A stretch of DNA of 64,000 nucleotides from an uncultured Christensenellaceae bacterium (GTDB lineage Bacteria; Bacillota; Clostridia; Christensenellales; UMGS416), in contig CALWDW010000012.1 in NCBI GenBank assembly GCA_944376795.1, positions 103,201 through 167,200 of the forward strand. Direction: 5' to 3'. Within the stretch, counting starts at the first letter, position 1. Each line of letters opens with the position of its first letter. The translations under genes were made by a program, and so were the position numbers. Shown piece after piece: positions 24,991 through 33,103 of this stretch. The notes below the pieces were generated by a model, which searched no databases, was not told where the DNA came from, and saw only the letters and a list, made by a program, of their open reading frames with translations.

Positions 24991-25620
24991 CTATTGGATG
25001 TCGGCGAGGGCCAGGAAGACCTCCTTGGCCAGTTCCGTGTGGTTGCCGGTGTTGACAAAGAAGACGCCTACTGAGGATTGGCCGGTTGCGGTGCGCAGGG
25101 TCTCGCTCTGGGAGACATCAATCCCCATGACCTCGGTACTCTCATCGGTCTCATTCCCCTCATCATCCAGCAGAGGGAGGGTCATAAGCCGGTCCTGTAC
25201 GTCCTGGAGCTCCTCCTCGGTGAAGACCTCAGAGAGTGGGGTGAAGAATCCGTTGGCAGCGAAGCGGGTGGCCGTGGACACATCGGCGACAACTACGTTC
25301 ACAGCTTGGTCGGCCGCCAGGCCTACTACCTGGGCATTGCTGGTGATGACCACCGAGGGATCGGTCTCCGAGCTGCCCATGGTCATGGCAGTAAACAGCG
25401 GCGCATCTTCCTCCTCCGCTAGGGCGGGGACCTCCGCCATGAGGGTCTCACCCAGGGCGGCGACGTTCTCTTCCAGTACATGGGGCGCCATCACCAGCAG
25501 CTGGAACGGCTTGGAAGTGCTTTCTTCCTCGGTGGTGGAGGAGCTGCAGCCGGCGAACAGGCCAGCCGCCAATGTCAGGGCGCAAAACAGTGCAAGGATT
25601 CGGATTTTCGATGTACGCAT
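24991..25620 (-). CDS. Small secreted lipoprotein of unknown function
   Basis: 209 residues with a clear Sec/SPII signal: MRTSKIRILALFCALT, then LAAGLFAGC with the lipobox Cys at about residue 25, then a Ser/Thr/Glu-rich linker. The mature part is acidic with FQLLVMAPHVLEENVA and QVVGLAADQAVNVVVADV segments and a C-terminal SSVGVFFVNTGNHTELA; it hints at a small alpha/beta fold similar to one lobe of a binding protein, but I do not recognise a family. It will be anchored on the outer face of the membrane. A promoter (25667-25694) and AAAGGATGAC site precede it; it is monocistronic. Confidence 0.8.
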   Translation of the reverse strand: MRTSKIRILALFCALTLAAGLFAGCSSSTTEEESTSKPFQLLVMAPHVLEENVAALGETLMAEVPALAEEEDAPLFTAMTMGSSETDPSVVITSNAQVVGLAADQAVNVVVADVSTATRFAANGFFTPLSEVFTEEELQDVQDRLMTLPLLDDEGNETDESTEVMGIDVSQSETLRTATGQSSVGVFFVNTGNHTELAKEVFLALADIQ

Positions 25621-25666
25621 ATACAGTCATCCTTTCTCAAGGGTATTGATGATTTCCTGGGAATTA

Positions 25667-25694
25667 TCATAGTATACCTCGCGGATAAAGTCAA
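25667..25694 (-). promoter_or_regulatory. Promoter of the lipoprotein gene
   Basis: On the minus strand TTGACT (25694-25689) is 16 bases from TATGAT (25672-25667), about 47 bases before the ATG at 25620. Confidence 0.55.
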
Positions 25695-25740
25695 TAATGT
25701 CATGAATTATTTACAAATAGAACAAATCCCATAAATGCGT

Positions 25741-26257
25741 TTCGATGGGCCGCATCGCTGCGCAAAGGCTTTGTGCGGACATTGTTCTATCGGAAGTACG
25801 TGGGCAGTATGCCGTTTCATGCAGCTGCATCAGGGACTCTTCCGGTGAAGGTTTCCGCCGTCCAACATTTCCCAGGGACGTTGAACGCAGGGGGGCGTCC
25901 TCTTGGAGAGCGCCGGGGGCTTTGCCTTTCGATCCCGCCGCCTTTTTCGAAAGACAGGCCCAAACTTTGGGGACGGGGCTCTGGACTTATGACCTTTGGG
26001 TCGGGCCAAGGAAATGGCTGAAACATGGATTCCGTCGTTTTAGTGATGGATTTCCGGCATCTTTTTTCCGAAAGTTTTCGAGGAGAGAGGGGCCGGGGGA
26101 GAGGTACCTTTTGTAAAAGGCTCCTCTCCCCCGGATGTTCCCTGCCGCTCTATGAATCTGCGGCAAATGACGGGTTTTGCCACGCGCCCCCACCGTCTTT
26201 TACAAGGGCGATGGGGGCGAATTTTCCTATGATATGACTTTGTTTTTTTGACTTTAG
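25741..26257. repeat. Gene-free stretch with dispersed hairpin-rich repeat sequence
   Basis: About 500 bases without a credible gene. It contains blocks that recur elsewhere in the window: GCAGCTGCATCAGG plus GGTTTCCGCCGTCCA resembles 41448-41505, and GGGGGAGAGG-TA-CCTTTT-GT-AAAAGG-CT-CCTCTCCCCC at 26095-26132 is a variant of the hairpin at 11728-11765. A GCCCCCACCG/CGATGGGGGC stem lies at about 26187-26218. It is downstream (3') of the GH36 gene on the minus strand. I interpret it as degenerate copies of a non-coding interspersed element. Confidence 0.55.
26095..26132. repeat. Long inverted-repeat hairpin, relative of that at 11728-11765
   Basis: GGGGGAGAGG and CCTTTT arms pair with AAAAGG and CCTCTCCCCC, with a small bulge of TA/CT. 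The stem order and flanking CCCCCGGA are shared with the hairpin near 11746. Confidence 0.65.
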
Positions 26258-28420
26258 CTATTCGGCACGGAGCCGCGCCACATAACTGCTGAAGTCCTGC
26301 ATGGCAGGCACGATAAGCCCGGCGCCCATCAGCACGCTGCCGTCATAGACGCGTCCGGTGGCCAGGTCGCGGTAGCGGCGCTGGGGCTCCAAACCCTGGA
26401 GCCGCAGCCGGATGACAGAGCGATTGGGAGAGGACAGCACGCTGAAGTAGCAGGCGACCACTTCGCTGCCATCAGGGGCCAGGAACTGCCAGGCTGCGCT
26501 GTTCCCTGCGAAGGGGCTGACCAGCCGGGTGAAGGTTCCCTGCTGCACGATGCCGCGGATCTCCTTCACCAGGGCAATGCTGGCCTTGGCAGTGGCCACA
26601 TCCTCGGCGGAGAGCTTGCTCAGATCCAGCTCATAGCCGTAATTCCCGCCCAGGGCCACGTCGCAGCGGGTCTGCATGGAGGTGGTGCGTCCGGTCTGGT
26701 GGTTGGGGACGGCGCTGACATGGGCGCCCATGGAACTGGCTGGATAGACGATGGAGGTGCCGTATTGGAGCTTGAGGCGCTCCATGGCGTCGGTGTCGTC
26801 GCTGGTCCAGGTCTGGGGCATGTAGTACAGCATCCCGGGATCAAAGCGGCCGCCGCCTCCCGAGCAGCTCTCAAAGAGCACCTGGGGGAAGCGGGAGGTG
26901 ATCTCCTCCAGCACCCGGTAGAGGCCCAGCATATAACGGTGGGAGACCTCCCGCTGCCGCTGGGGGGGCAGCAGGGCCGAACCTGCCTCGGTAAAGTTGC
27001 GGTTCATGTCCCACTTGACGTAGTCGATGCCGCAGGTGGAGAGGATGGCCGAAACGGCGTCCACGATGTACCGGCAGACGTCCTCGCGGGAGAGATCCAG
27101 GATCAGCTGCTGGCGGCACTCGGTGCGCTCCCGGCCGGGGACGTGGAGGCACCAGTCGGGATGGGCGCGATACAGGTCGCTGTCGGGAGAGACCATTTCC
27201 GGCTCAAACCACAGGCCGAATTTGAGCCCCTTGGCGTGGACCTTTTTGCTCAGGCCTTCCAGCCCGTTGGGAAGCTTTTTCTTGTTCACTACCCAGTCGC
27301 CCAGGGAGCAGTTGTCGGTGTTGCGGACGCCAAACCATCCGTCGTCCAGTACGAACAGCTCGATGCCCATCTCCGCGGCCCGGTCCACAATGGCCATCAG
27401 CTTGTCCTCATCGAAGCCAAAGTAGGTGGCCTCCCAGTTATTGACCAGGACGGGACGGGGCGTGTCCCGCCACACGCCACGGCAGAGACGGCTGCGGTAG
27501 AGGCTGTGGAACTTCTGGCTCATGGAGTTGAGACCCTGGGCGCCGTAAACCAACACCGCCTCAGGGGTGACGAAGGTCTCTCCCGGCTCCAGCAGCCAGG
27601 TGAAATCCGCGGGATTCAGCCCCAGGGTGAGGCGGGTGCTCTCATAGGCGTTGGCCCCGGCGCGGATGGCGAAGCTGCCGCTGTAGACCAAGGAGAAGCC
27701 GTATACCTCCCCTTGGCTCTCGGTGGTTTCGGGACGCAGCAGGGCGGCGAAGGGGTTGTGCTCATGGCCGCTGGCGCCCCGGCGGGAGGAGATGCCGGTT
27801 TCCCCCCGAGGAATGGGCAGCCGCTGGGGGGTGCGCTCAATGGCCCAGCCGCCCCACAGGTGGAGCAGTTCCCAGTCTGTGCCGAAGAGGTCCACCGATG
27901 CGCTGGCGGCTTCCACCAGCCGCATCGGCTCTTGGCTGGCATTCTCGAAGCGAACGCTGCGGGCGATGGCGCCGGTGGCGGCAAAAATGGTGTAGGAGAG
28001 CTGCACCTTGGCCCCGGTGAGGGCATCCTCCAGATTCAGCAGCAGGGTCTCGGCCTCCGAGGGATCCTCCACATAGGTGGCAGGAAGGCCGGGGAGGGAG
28101 GGCTTACCGGGCAGAATCTCGTGGGATACATAGAGGAATTGGGTGACCACGTCGCCGTAGGCCCCCTGGATCCGGCAGGCGGGAATGCGGTGGTCGCCCC
28201 ATGCGCCGGTGGGATACTCCATGGGATAGCGGTTAGCCTGGGGATCGAAAGAGGCGCCCAGGGGGCAATCCTCCCACAGGTATCCCAGATCTGCGCTGGT
28301 TAGGCGGGCGCCCCAGTATAGGTTCATGGGGAAGCCCTTGTCATGCAGGCCAATGACGTAGCTGACGTCGGCCGCCGCCAGATGGAAGGTGCGGCTGGAT
28401 GCAGAGTAGGTAATCAACAT
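26258..28420 (-). CDS. Alpha-galactosidase, glycoside hydrolase family 36
   Basis: 720 residues, matching the usual 720-740 of bacterial GH36 alpha-galactosidases. An N-terminal beta-supersandwich, central TIM barrel and C-terminal sheet are expected. Motifs: LFVLDDGWFG, FGLWFEPEMVSPDSDL, YVKWDMNR with the nucleophile Asp near residue 470, SCSGGGGRFDPGML, and WTSDDTDA with the acid/base Asp near residue 540. No signal peptide, so it hydrolyses raffinose-type or melibiose-type oligosaccharides in the cytosol after uptake. It ends a three-gene minus-strand set (GH39, TIM-barrel, GH36) separated by 12 to 15 bases, indicating one transcript. Confidence 0.95.
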   Translation of the reverse strand: MLITYSASSRTFHLAAADVSYVIGLHDKGFPMNLYWGARLTSADLGYLWEDCPLGASFDPQANRYPMEYPTGAWGDHRIPACRIQGAYGDVVTQFLYVSHEILPGKPSLPGLPATYVEDPSEAETLLLNLEDALTGAKVQLSYTIFAATGAIARSVRFENASQEPMRLVEAASASVDLFGTDWELLHLWGGWAIERTPQRLPIPRGETGISSRRGASGHEHNPFAALLRPETTESQGEVYGFSLVYSGSFAIRAGANAYESTRLTLGLNPADFTWLLEPGETFVTPEAVLVYGAQGLNSMSQKFHSLYRSRLCRGVWRDTPRPVLVNNWEATYFGFDEDKLMAIVDRAAEMGIELFVLDDGWFGVRNTDNCSLGDWVVNKKKLPNGLEGLSKKVHAKGLKFGLWFEPEMVSPDSDLYRAHPDWCLHVPGRERTECRQQLILDLSREDVCRYIVDAVSAILSTCGIDYVKWDMNRNFTEAGSALLPPQRQREVSHRYMLGLYRVLEEITSRFPQVLFESCSGGGGRFDPGMLYYMPQTWTSDDTDAMERLKLQYGTSIVYPASSMGAHVSAVPNHQTGRTTSMQTRCDVALGGNYGYELDLSKLSAEDVATAKASIALVKEIRGIVQQGTFTRLVSPFAGNSAAWQFLAPDGSEVVACYFSVLSSPNRSVIRLRLQGLEPQRRYRDLATGRVYDGSVLMGAGLIVPAMQDFSSYVARLRAE

Positions 28421-28435
28421 CGGTAACTCCTTTGC

Positions 28436-29218
28436 TTAGTTTTCGGTAAGGGTGGCGGCGCGCAGGGCCCGCAGGGTTTGGGCGTCCTGGGCGAGTTGCT
28501 GGGGAGGAAGTTCATTTTCGGCTACAATCCATCCCGCATAGCCCCGGTCCAGAAACAGAGCGGCAGCTTCTTGAAAGCGGCAGTCTCCCTGCCCAAGGGG
28601 GCGGTAGGTGTTGGTGCCGTCCAGGCGCAGGTCCTTGACATGGGTCTCCCGGATAAAGGGGAAGAGGGCCTCCAGCATGGCGATGCTGTCATAGCCGTCC
28701 AGCCAGACAGGATTGGCCGTGTCAAAGTAGAGGGAGAAACGTTCCCGGGCCACTGCGTCCAGCAGCCGGAGGTTCCCGGCGGTATCCAGCTGGTTTTCCG
28801 AAGCGATGACGATGGACGTCCCTTCCGCCGCCCGGCAGGCGTAGTCCAACGCCCGGACGGTGGCGGCAAATTCCTCTTCGCTACCCATGCCGCAGTCAAA
28901 GAAGCTGGGCATTTGCAGCGTGGGGATGGACAGCTCCTGGGCCGCTTCCAGTGCCGCGTCAATGATGCCGTGGGCCTCAGCTTCCCGGGACGGATCATTC
29001 ATATGGATCCCATTCAGGGCCAGGGAGGGGAGGGCCAGTCCTGCCTGGCGGGCGGCCTCACCATAGCGCCGGCGCAGGACGGGGTCCCGCAGGTCATAGG
29101 CCGGACGGCCCAGCCCCAGATCCAGTTCCACGCCTTCATAGCCCCATTCCTTGGCCAGCGCCAAAGCCTCAGGGCCCCGGTGAGGAAGGCACCACTGGCA
29201 GATTCCGATGGAAAACAT
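28436..29218 (-). CDS. Sugar phosphate isomerase/epimerase-like TIM-barrel protein
   Basis: 260 residues of the xylose isomerase-like barrel family. The start MFSIGICQWCLPHRG, then KEWGYEGVELDLGLG, TIVIASENQLDT-like segment (seen as TSIVIASENQLDTAG) with the first Glu ligand, LYFDTANPVWLDGYD with Asp/Asn, ETHVKDLRL with His, and the C-terminal GWIVAENELP with the last Glu complete the metal site. It is between GH39 and GH36 genes with 15- and 12-base spacers, so it is cotranscribed with them; AGGAGGAATCTGCC precedes ATG. It may epimerise or isomerise a released sugar. Activity not assigned. Confidence 0.85.
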   Translation of the reverse strand: MFSIGICQWCLPHRGPEALALAKEWGYEGVELDLGLGRPAYDLRDPVLRRRYGEAARQAGLALPSLALNGIHMNDPSREAEAHGIIDAALEAAQELSIPTLQMPSFFDCGMGSEEEFAATVRALDYACRAAEGTSIVIASENQLDTAGNLRLLDAVARERFSLYFDTANPVWLDGYDSIAMLEALFPFIRETHVKDLRLDGTNTYRPLGQGDCRFQEAAALFLDRGYAGWIVAENELPPQQLAQDAQTLRALRAATLTEN

Positions 29219-29230
29219 GGCAGATTCCTC

Positions 29231-30814
29231 CTATCCTTGGCGCAGCAGCAGCAAAGATACCGCGTGGGCGGGCATGGAAAAGCATTGGTTCAGCCGTCCG
29301 TCCTCCAGGACCGCGGTGTGGGGCGGCTCCAGATACTCCAGGCCATCCCGGGCCTTGATGGCGTCATACTGCCCGTCCTGGGGCCAGTCGGGCATCCCCT
29401 GGGCCACCCAGGCAGCGTAGGCGTTGCTGTGCTGGCCGTCGATGCGGTAATGGGTTACCCGCACGTTCCCGGAGAAGGGCAGGCCCTCCACGGTCAGGGT
29501 TACCTCGGCGTCATCCTGGGCGTCCCAGTCGTCGTCATGGCGGTAGAGGAGGATGGCAGCCTCCTTTTCACCGGTGACAGTGGCCCAGCCGTCCACATCG
29601 CCTTGGAGTTCCACCCGCTGCTCGCCCAGTTTGGCGTAGAGCTTAAAGAGATTGAATACTGCCTTATCGATGCCCTGGGTGCTGAAGGTCCGGGTACCCT
29701 CGAAGCAGCGCTCTCCTTCGAACATGAAGGCCCATGCCAGGGGGCGGATATCCATACCCAGCTCCTCCGCCAGGTCGTAGATTCCCTTGTAGCCTGCCGC
29801 TACATAGGAGGCGTAGTACTCGGTATTGCGGAAATTCAGGTTGAAGTTGTCGAAGCGGCCGCCGGCGGCCCAGCCGTCCGGGTCGGCCTCGGAGAGCACC
29901 ACCTCCAGGTGATCCAGGCCATACTTTCGAATCACCATGCTTTGGGTGCGGACGTTTTCCACCAAGGTCTCCACCGAAGGGGTCTGCTTCTTATGTAGGG
30001 TGTCAAAATTATAGCCGCCGCCCTTGGTGTGGAAGGTGATGTAGTCGATGCGGGTGCCCTTTGCGCCGGTGACATAGTTGACGCCGCCGGTGACGTGGGC
30101 CAGGAAGGCGTCCAGGAAACGGGTGGCCCGGCCCTGGGGATTCCGGTCGCCGCAGGTGGCGGGGCCGCCAAAGCGGGCGGTGGGCAGCGCCGCATGCACC
30201 GCCGCCTCGGTGTAGTCGTAGAGCTTGTGGAATTCCTCGGGGGTTCCCCGCCAGTAGGAGATGTCCGGCTCGTTCCACATCTCCCAGTACCAGCTCTCCA
30301 CCTCCCGGGCGCCGTATCGCTCCACGCAGTGGGCCACCAGGTGCCGGATTAGTTCGTACCATTTCCCGTAGTCCTTGGGGGGCATGGCCCACCCTACCCG
30401 TTGGTACTCGCTGTTTCCCGCGGCGATGAAGTAGCTCTTTCCGTTTTCGGCGGCCCGAGGATCGGCCAAATCCCGGGGCATGAAGCCGATCTCAAAGAAG
30501 GGCTTGCAGTTCCGCGCCAGCAGGATGTCCATCATCTTATCGATGACGTCAAAGTTGTGGATGGGATTTCCCTCGGCATCTTCCAAGTAGGCGTTGGTGG
30601 AGCCCCATTTGTAGAAGGGATGCAGGATGCCGGTACAGAGCATGTGATGGCAGCGGACGTAATAAGGACGTTCCAGCCGTCCGAACTTTTCCAAGAGCGC
30701 CATGCCGCCGGGGGTGTGGGTGTAATTGCACTCGTCGTAGCCGATGTAGTTCCAGGTGTGCGCCAAGCGGCCCGTCCAGTGGGCTGTGTTGACCGTAACA
30801 TGTTTCTGGTTCAT
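29231..30814 (-). CDS. Beta-xylosidase, glycoside hydrolase family 39
   Basis: 527 residues. The N-terminus (NTAHWTGRLAHTWNYIGYDE) and YVRCHHMLCTG region match GH39 xylan 1,4-beta-xylosidases. The acid/base Glu is in WYWEMWNEPDISYWRG near residue 180 and the nucleophile Glu in VVLSEADPDGW near residue 305, both canonical for clan A. A C-terminal beta-sandwich with TLTVEGLPFSGNVRVTHYRI is typical. No signal peptide, so it acts on imported xylooligosaccharides or other beta-glycosides. The first gene of the minus-strand GH operon; TTGGGAGGCGCCC precedes ATG, and an extended -10 TGCTATACT lies about 30 bases upstream. Confidence 0.93.
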   Translation of the reverse strand: MNQKHVTVNTAHWTGRLAHTWNYIGYDECNYTHTPGGMALLEKFGRLERPYYVRCHHMLCTGILHPFYKWGSTNAYLEDAEGNPIHNFDVIDKMMDILLARNCKPFFEIGFMPRDLADPRAAENGKSYFIAAGNSEYQRVGWAMPPKDYGKWYELIRHLVAHCVERYGAREVESWYWEMWNEPDISYWRGTPEEFHKLYDYTEAAVHAALPTARFGGPATCGDRNPQGRATRFLDAFLAHVTGGVNYVTGAKGTRIDYITFHTKGGGYNFDTLHKKQTPSVETLVENVRTQSMVIRKYGLDHLEVVLSEADPDGWAAGGRFDNFNLNFRNTEYYASYVAAGYKGIYDLAEELGMDIRPLAWAFMFEGERCFEGTRTFSTQGIDKAVFNLFKLYAKLGEQRVELQGDVDGWATVTGEKEAAILLYRHDDDWDAQDDAEVTLTVEGLPFSGNVRVTHYRIDGQHSNAYAAWVAQGMPDWPQDGQYDAIKARDGLEYLEPPHTAVLEDGRLNQCFSMPAHAVSLLLLRQG

Positions 30815-30841
30815 GGGCGCCTCCCAAGAAGGTTTTTTGCC

Positions 30842-30850
30842 AGTATAGCA
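30842..30850 (-). promoter_or_regulatory. Extended -10 element for the GH39-GH36 operon
   Basis: On the minus strand TGCTATACT (30850-30842) is an extended -10, 28 bases from the ATG at 30814. No good -35 is seen, which extended -10 promoters can lack. Confidence 0.4.
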
Positions 30851-31004
30851 TACGGCGCCATTTCCGGGTATGGAGGATATCGACGTGAAATAGAAGCAGG
30901 GGACATGTGCCCAAAATCGTCAATAAATTCCCGGCCTGCGTACATGGCGGCCCCAGGGCGCAGGCGATACAATGGAGGCAGCACATCAGGAAAGGAGTAC
31001 AGTC

Positions 31005-32987
31005 ATGACCAAGCAGCATATGCCGCCCTACCTGGGCGTTGCCTACTATCCGGAGGATTGGCCCGAGGAGGAGATGGACTTTGATATTGCCAAGATGCAG
31101 GAGGCGGGCATCAACGCGGCACGGATTGCCGAATTCGCGTGGAGGAAGATGGAGCCGGAGCCGGGATGCTATCGGTTTGACTGGCTGCATCGGGTGGTAG
31201 ACAAGCTGGGAGAGGCCGGGATCGCCGTGGTACTGGGAACTCCCACCGCTACGCCGCCCATCTGGCTGACCCGGATGTATCCTGACGTGGTCATGGAGTC
31301 GGAGGCCGGCCGCCGGGCCCAGCACGGGGGCCGCCGCCACTGCTGCTCCAATAACCCGCACTACCGGGCCTATTCCGCCAAGATCGTGGAGGCTATGGCC
31401 CGGGAATTTGGGAAGGATCCTCATGTGATCGGCTGGCAGATCGACAATGAGATCTATTCCTTTCCCATGGGCTGCTTCTGTCCGGAATGCCGCCAGAGAT
31501 TCCTGGCCTACCTGCGGGAGAAGTACGGGGACATCGAATCGCTGAACGCCGCATGGAATCTCAACCTTTTCAGCCAGGCCTACGACCGTTTTGACGATAT
31601 CCCCTCCCCTCGGGACGCTTGGCACAACCCCCATCTGCGGATGGAGTGGATCATCTGTCAGAATCTGTCCCATGTCGAGTTTGTACGCATGCAGGCGGAG
31701 ATCCTGCACCGGTACGTGGACGTTCCGGTGGGCACCGATACCATGCCCTTTAATGGCATGGACTACCGCAGCATGACCGATGCCCTGGATATCGTGCAGT
31801 TTAACCACTACAACACTGCCGACAACCTGCATGGCTGCTCCCTGTGGTTTGACTACCTGCGTACCCTGAAGGAGCGCCCCTTCTGGAATACCGAAACCGC
31901 CACCAATTGGAACGGTTCCACCGATATCGGCCAGACCCTCAAGCCGGAGGGCTTCTGCCGGGCCAATTCCTGGCTGCCCATCGCCCTGGGAGGCGAGGCC
32001 AATATGTACTGGCTCTGGCGCACCCACTGGGCGGGCCACGAGTTGATGCACGGTTCGGTACTGGATACCTGCGGCAAGCCGGTGCATGTCTTCGGCGAGG
32101 TGCAGGAGGTGGCGGAGGGCTACCGCCGGGCGGCGGACTTCCTCCGGGAGACCCGGGTGGAGACCCCGGTGGCCATGCACTTTACCTCCCTGAACTGGAA
32201 TATGTTTGCCACCCAGTCGGTGGTGCATCACCTGGACTATATGGACGCTTTGACCCAGCGCTTTTATCAGCCCATCGTGGACAGCGGGCTGCGTCCCGAT
32301 GTTATCGACGCCCGCCAGGAACTGGATGGGTACCGGCTCATCTTTTCGCCGCTGATGATGACTTTGGAGGAGGCCGACCTGCCCCGGCGCATGGCCCAAT
32401 GGGTCCGGGAGGGCGGTATCTGGGTGGTGGGGCCCCTCACCGATATCCGCAACGCGGTGGGCGCCAAGTATAGGCACAAGCACTTTGGCATGCTGGAGGA
32501 GCTGACCGGGGTGGAGTGGCTCTATGGCATTCCCGACGACGCGGGCCGGATCCAGGCCCAGTGGGCTGACGGATCTGCCTTTGCCGGCGCCCAGTGGTAT
32601 GACATCTACGGCGCGGAGAACGCCATGGCTACCGTGACCGCCGGCCACAGCGCCCTGGTGGGAAAGGCCGTGGCGGTGTGCCGCCCGGTGGGGAAGGGCA
32701 CGGTCATCCTGCTGGGCACCCTTCCCTCCCGAGAGGATATGGACCGGGTCATTGCCCAGGCCCGGGAATTGGCCGGGATTGCCCCGACACGGCTTTGCGG
32801 CCACATCATGGCCGCGCCCCGGAAGGGGACGACGCGGAGCGGCCTGATTCTGGTGGAGTATGCCGGAGAACCGGCCTCCTATACCCTGGACCATCCCATG
32901 GAGGACGTCTTGGCCGGAGGAACCGTCCAGGGAACGCTGGAACTGGAGCCCTTTGCCGTGCGGGTGCTGGAGGATCCCCGGAAATAA
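31005..32987 (+). CDS. Beta-galactosidase, glycoside hydrolase family 42
   Basis: 660 residues from ATG 31005 behind AAAGGAGTACAGTC; an in-frame ATG at 30972 has no site. The start YLGVAYYPEDWPEEEMDFDI is the typical GH42 N-terminus, WQIDNEIYSF contains the acid/base Glu near residue 149, the Cys cluster of the zinc site is seen in NNPHYR to CFCPECRQRF, and RPFWNTETATNWNG carries the nucleophile Glu near residue 297. A trimerisation domain and C-terminal sandwich follow. Without a signal peptide it acts in the cytosol on galactosides, as GH42 enzymes do with galactooligosaccharides. It is divergent from the GH39 operon and is followed by a TIM-barrel gene with its own promoter. Confidence 0.95.
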   Translation: MTKQHMPPYLGVAYYPEDWPEEEMDFDIAKMQEAGINAARIAEFAWRKMEPEPGCYRFDWLHRVVDKLGEAGIAVVLGTPTATPPIWLTRMYPDVVMESEAGRRAQHGGRRHCCSNNPHYRAYSAKIVEAMAREFGKDPHVIGWQIDNEIYSFPMGCFCPECRQRFLAYLREKYGDIESLNAAWNLNLFSQAYDRFDDIPSPRDAWHNPHLRMEWIICQNLSHVEFVRMQAEILHRYVDVPVGTDTMPFNGMDYRSMTDALDIVQFNHYNTADNLHGCSLWFDYLRTLKERPFWNTETATNWNGSTDIGQTLKPEGFCRANSWLPIALGGEANMYWLWRTHWAGHELMHGSVLDTCGKPVHVFGEVQEVAEGYRRAADFLRETRVETPVAMHFTSLNWNMFATQSVVHHLDYMDALTQRFYQPIVDSGLRPDVIDARQELDGYRLIFSPLMMTLEEADLPRRMAQWVREGGIWVVGPLTDIRNAVGAKYRHKHFGMLEELTGVEWLYGIPDDAGRIQAQWADGSAFAGAQWYDIYGAENAMATVTAGHSALVGKAVAVCRPVGKGTVILLGTLPSREDMDRVIAQARELAGIAPTRLCGHIMAAPRKGTTRSGLILVEYAGEPASYTLDHPMEDVLAGGTVQGTLELEPFAVRVLEDPRK

Positions 32988-33003
32988 GGGAAAACCATAG
33001 GTT

Positions 33004-33056
33004 ATGCAACATTCTGGCAATACTAGGTTGCATTGGTATCCGGGGTATGGTACCAT
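33004..33056 (+). promoter_or_regulatory. Promoter with overlapping inverted repeat before the third TIM-barrel gene
   Basis: TTGCAT (33028-33033), 17 bases, TACCAT (33051-33056), then the gene at 33104. ATGCAAC (33004-33010) and GTTGCAT (33027-33033) form an exact 7-bp inverted repeat whose right arm is the -35 box, a likely operator. Confidence 0.55.
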
Positions 33057-33103
33057 AGAAACATGGAAATTGCGCCCTGTGGGGCGTGTAGGAGGAATGG
33101 ACG

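Noticed and set aside
26699..28303. A 534-residue open frame on the + strand
   Set aside because: It is antisense to the GH36 gene, which has full catalytic motifs; the antisense composition is typical of GC-rich shadows.
30549..33056. An 835-residue open frame on the minus strand
   Set aside because: It runs antisense through the GH42 gene and ends inside GH39 in another frame, with no family motif.
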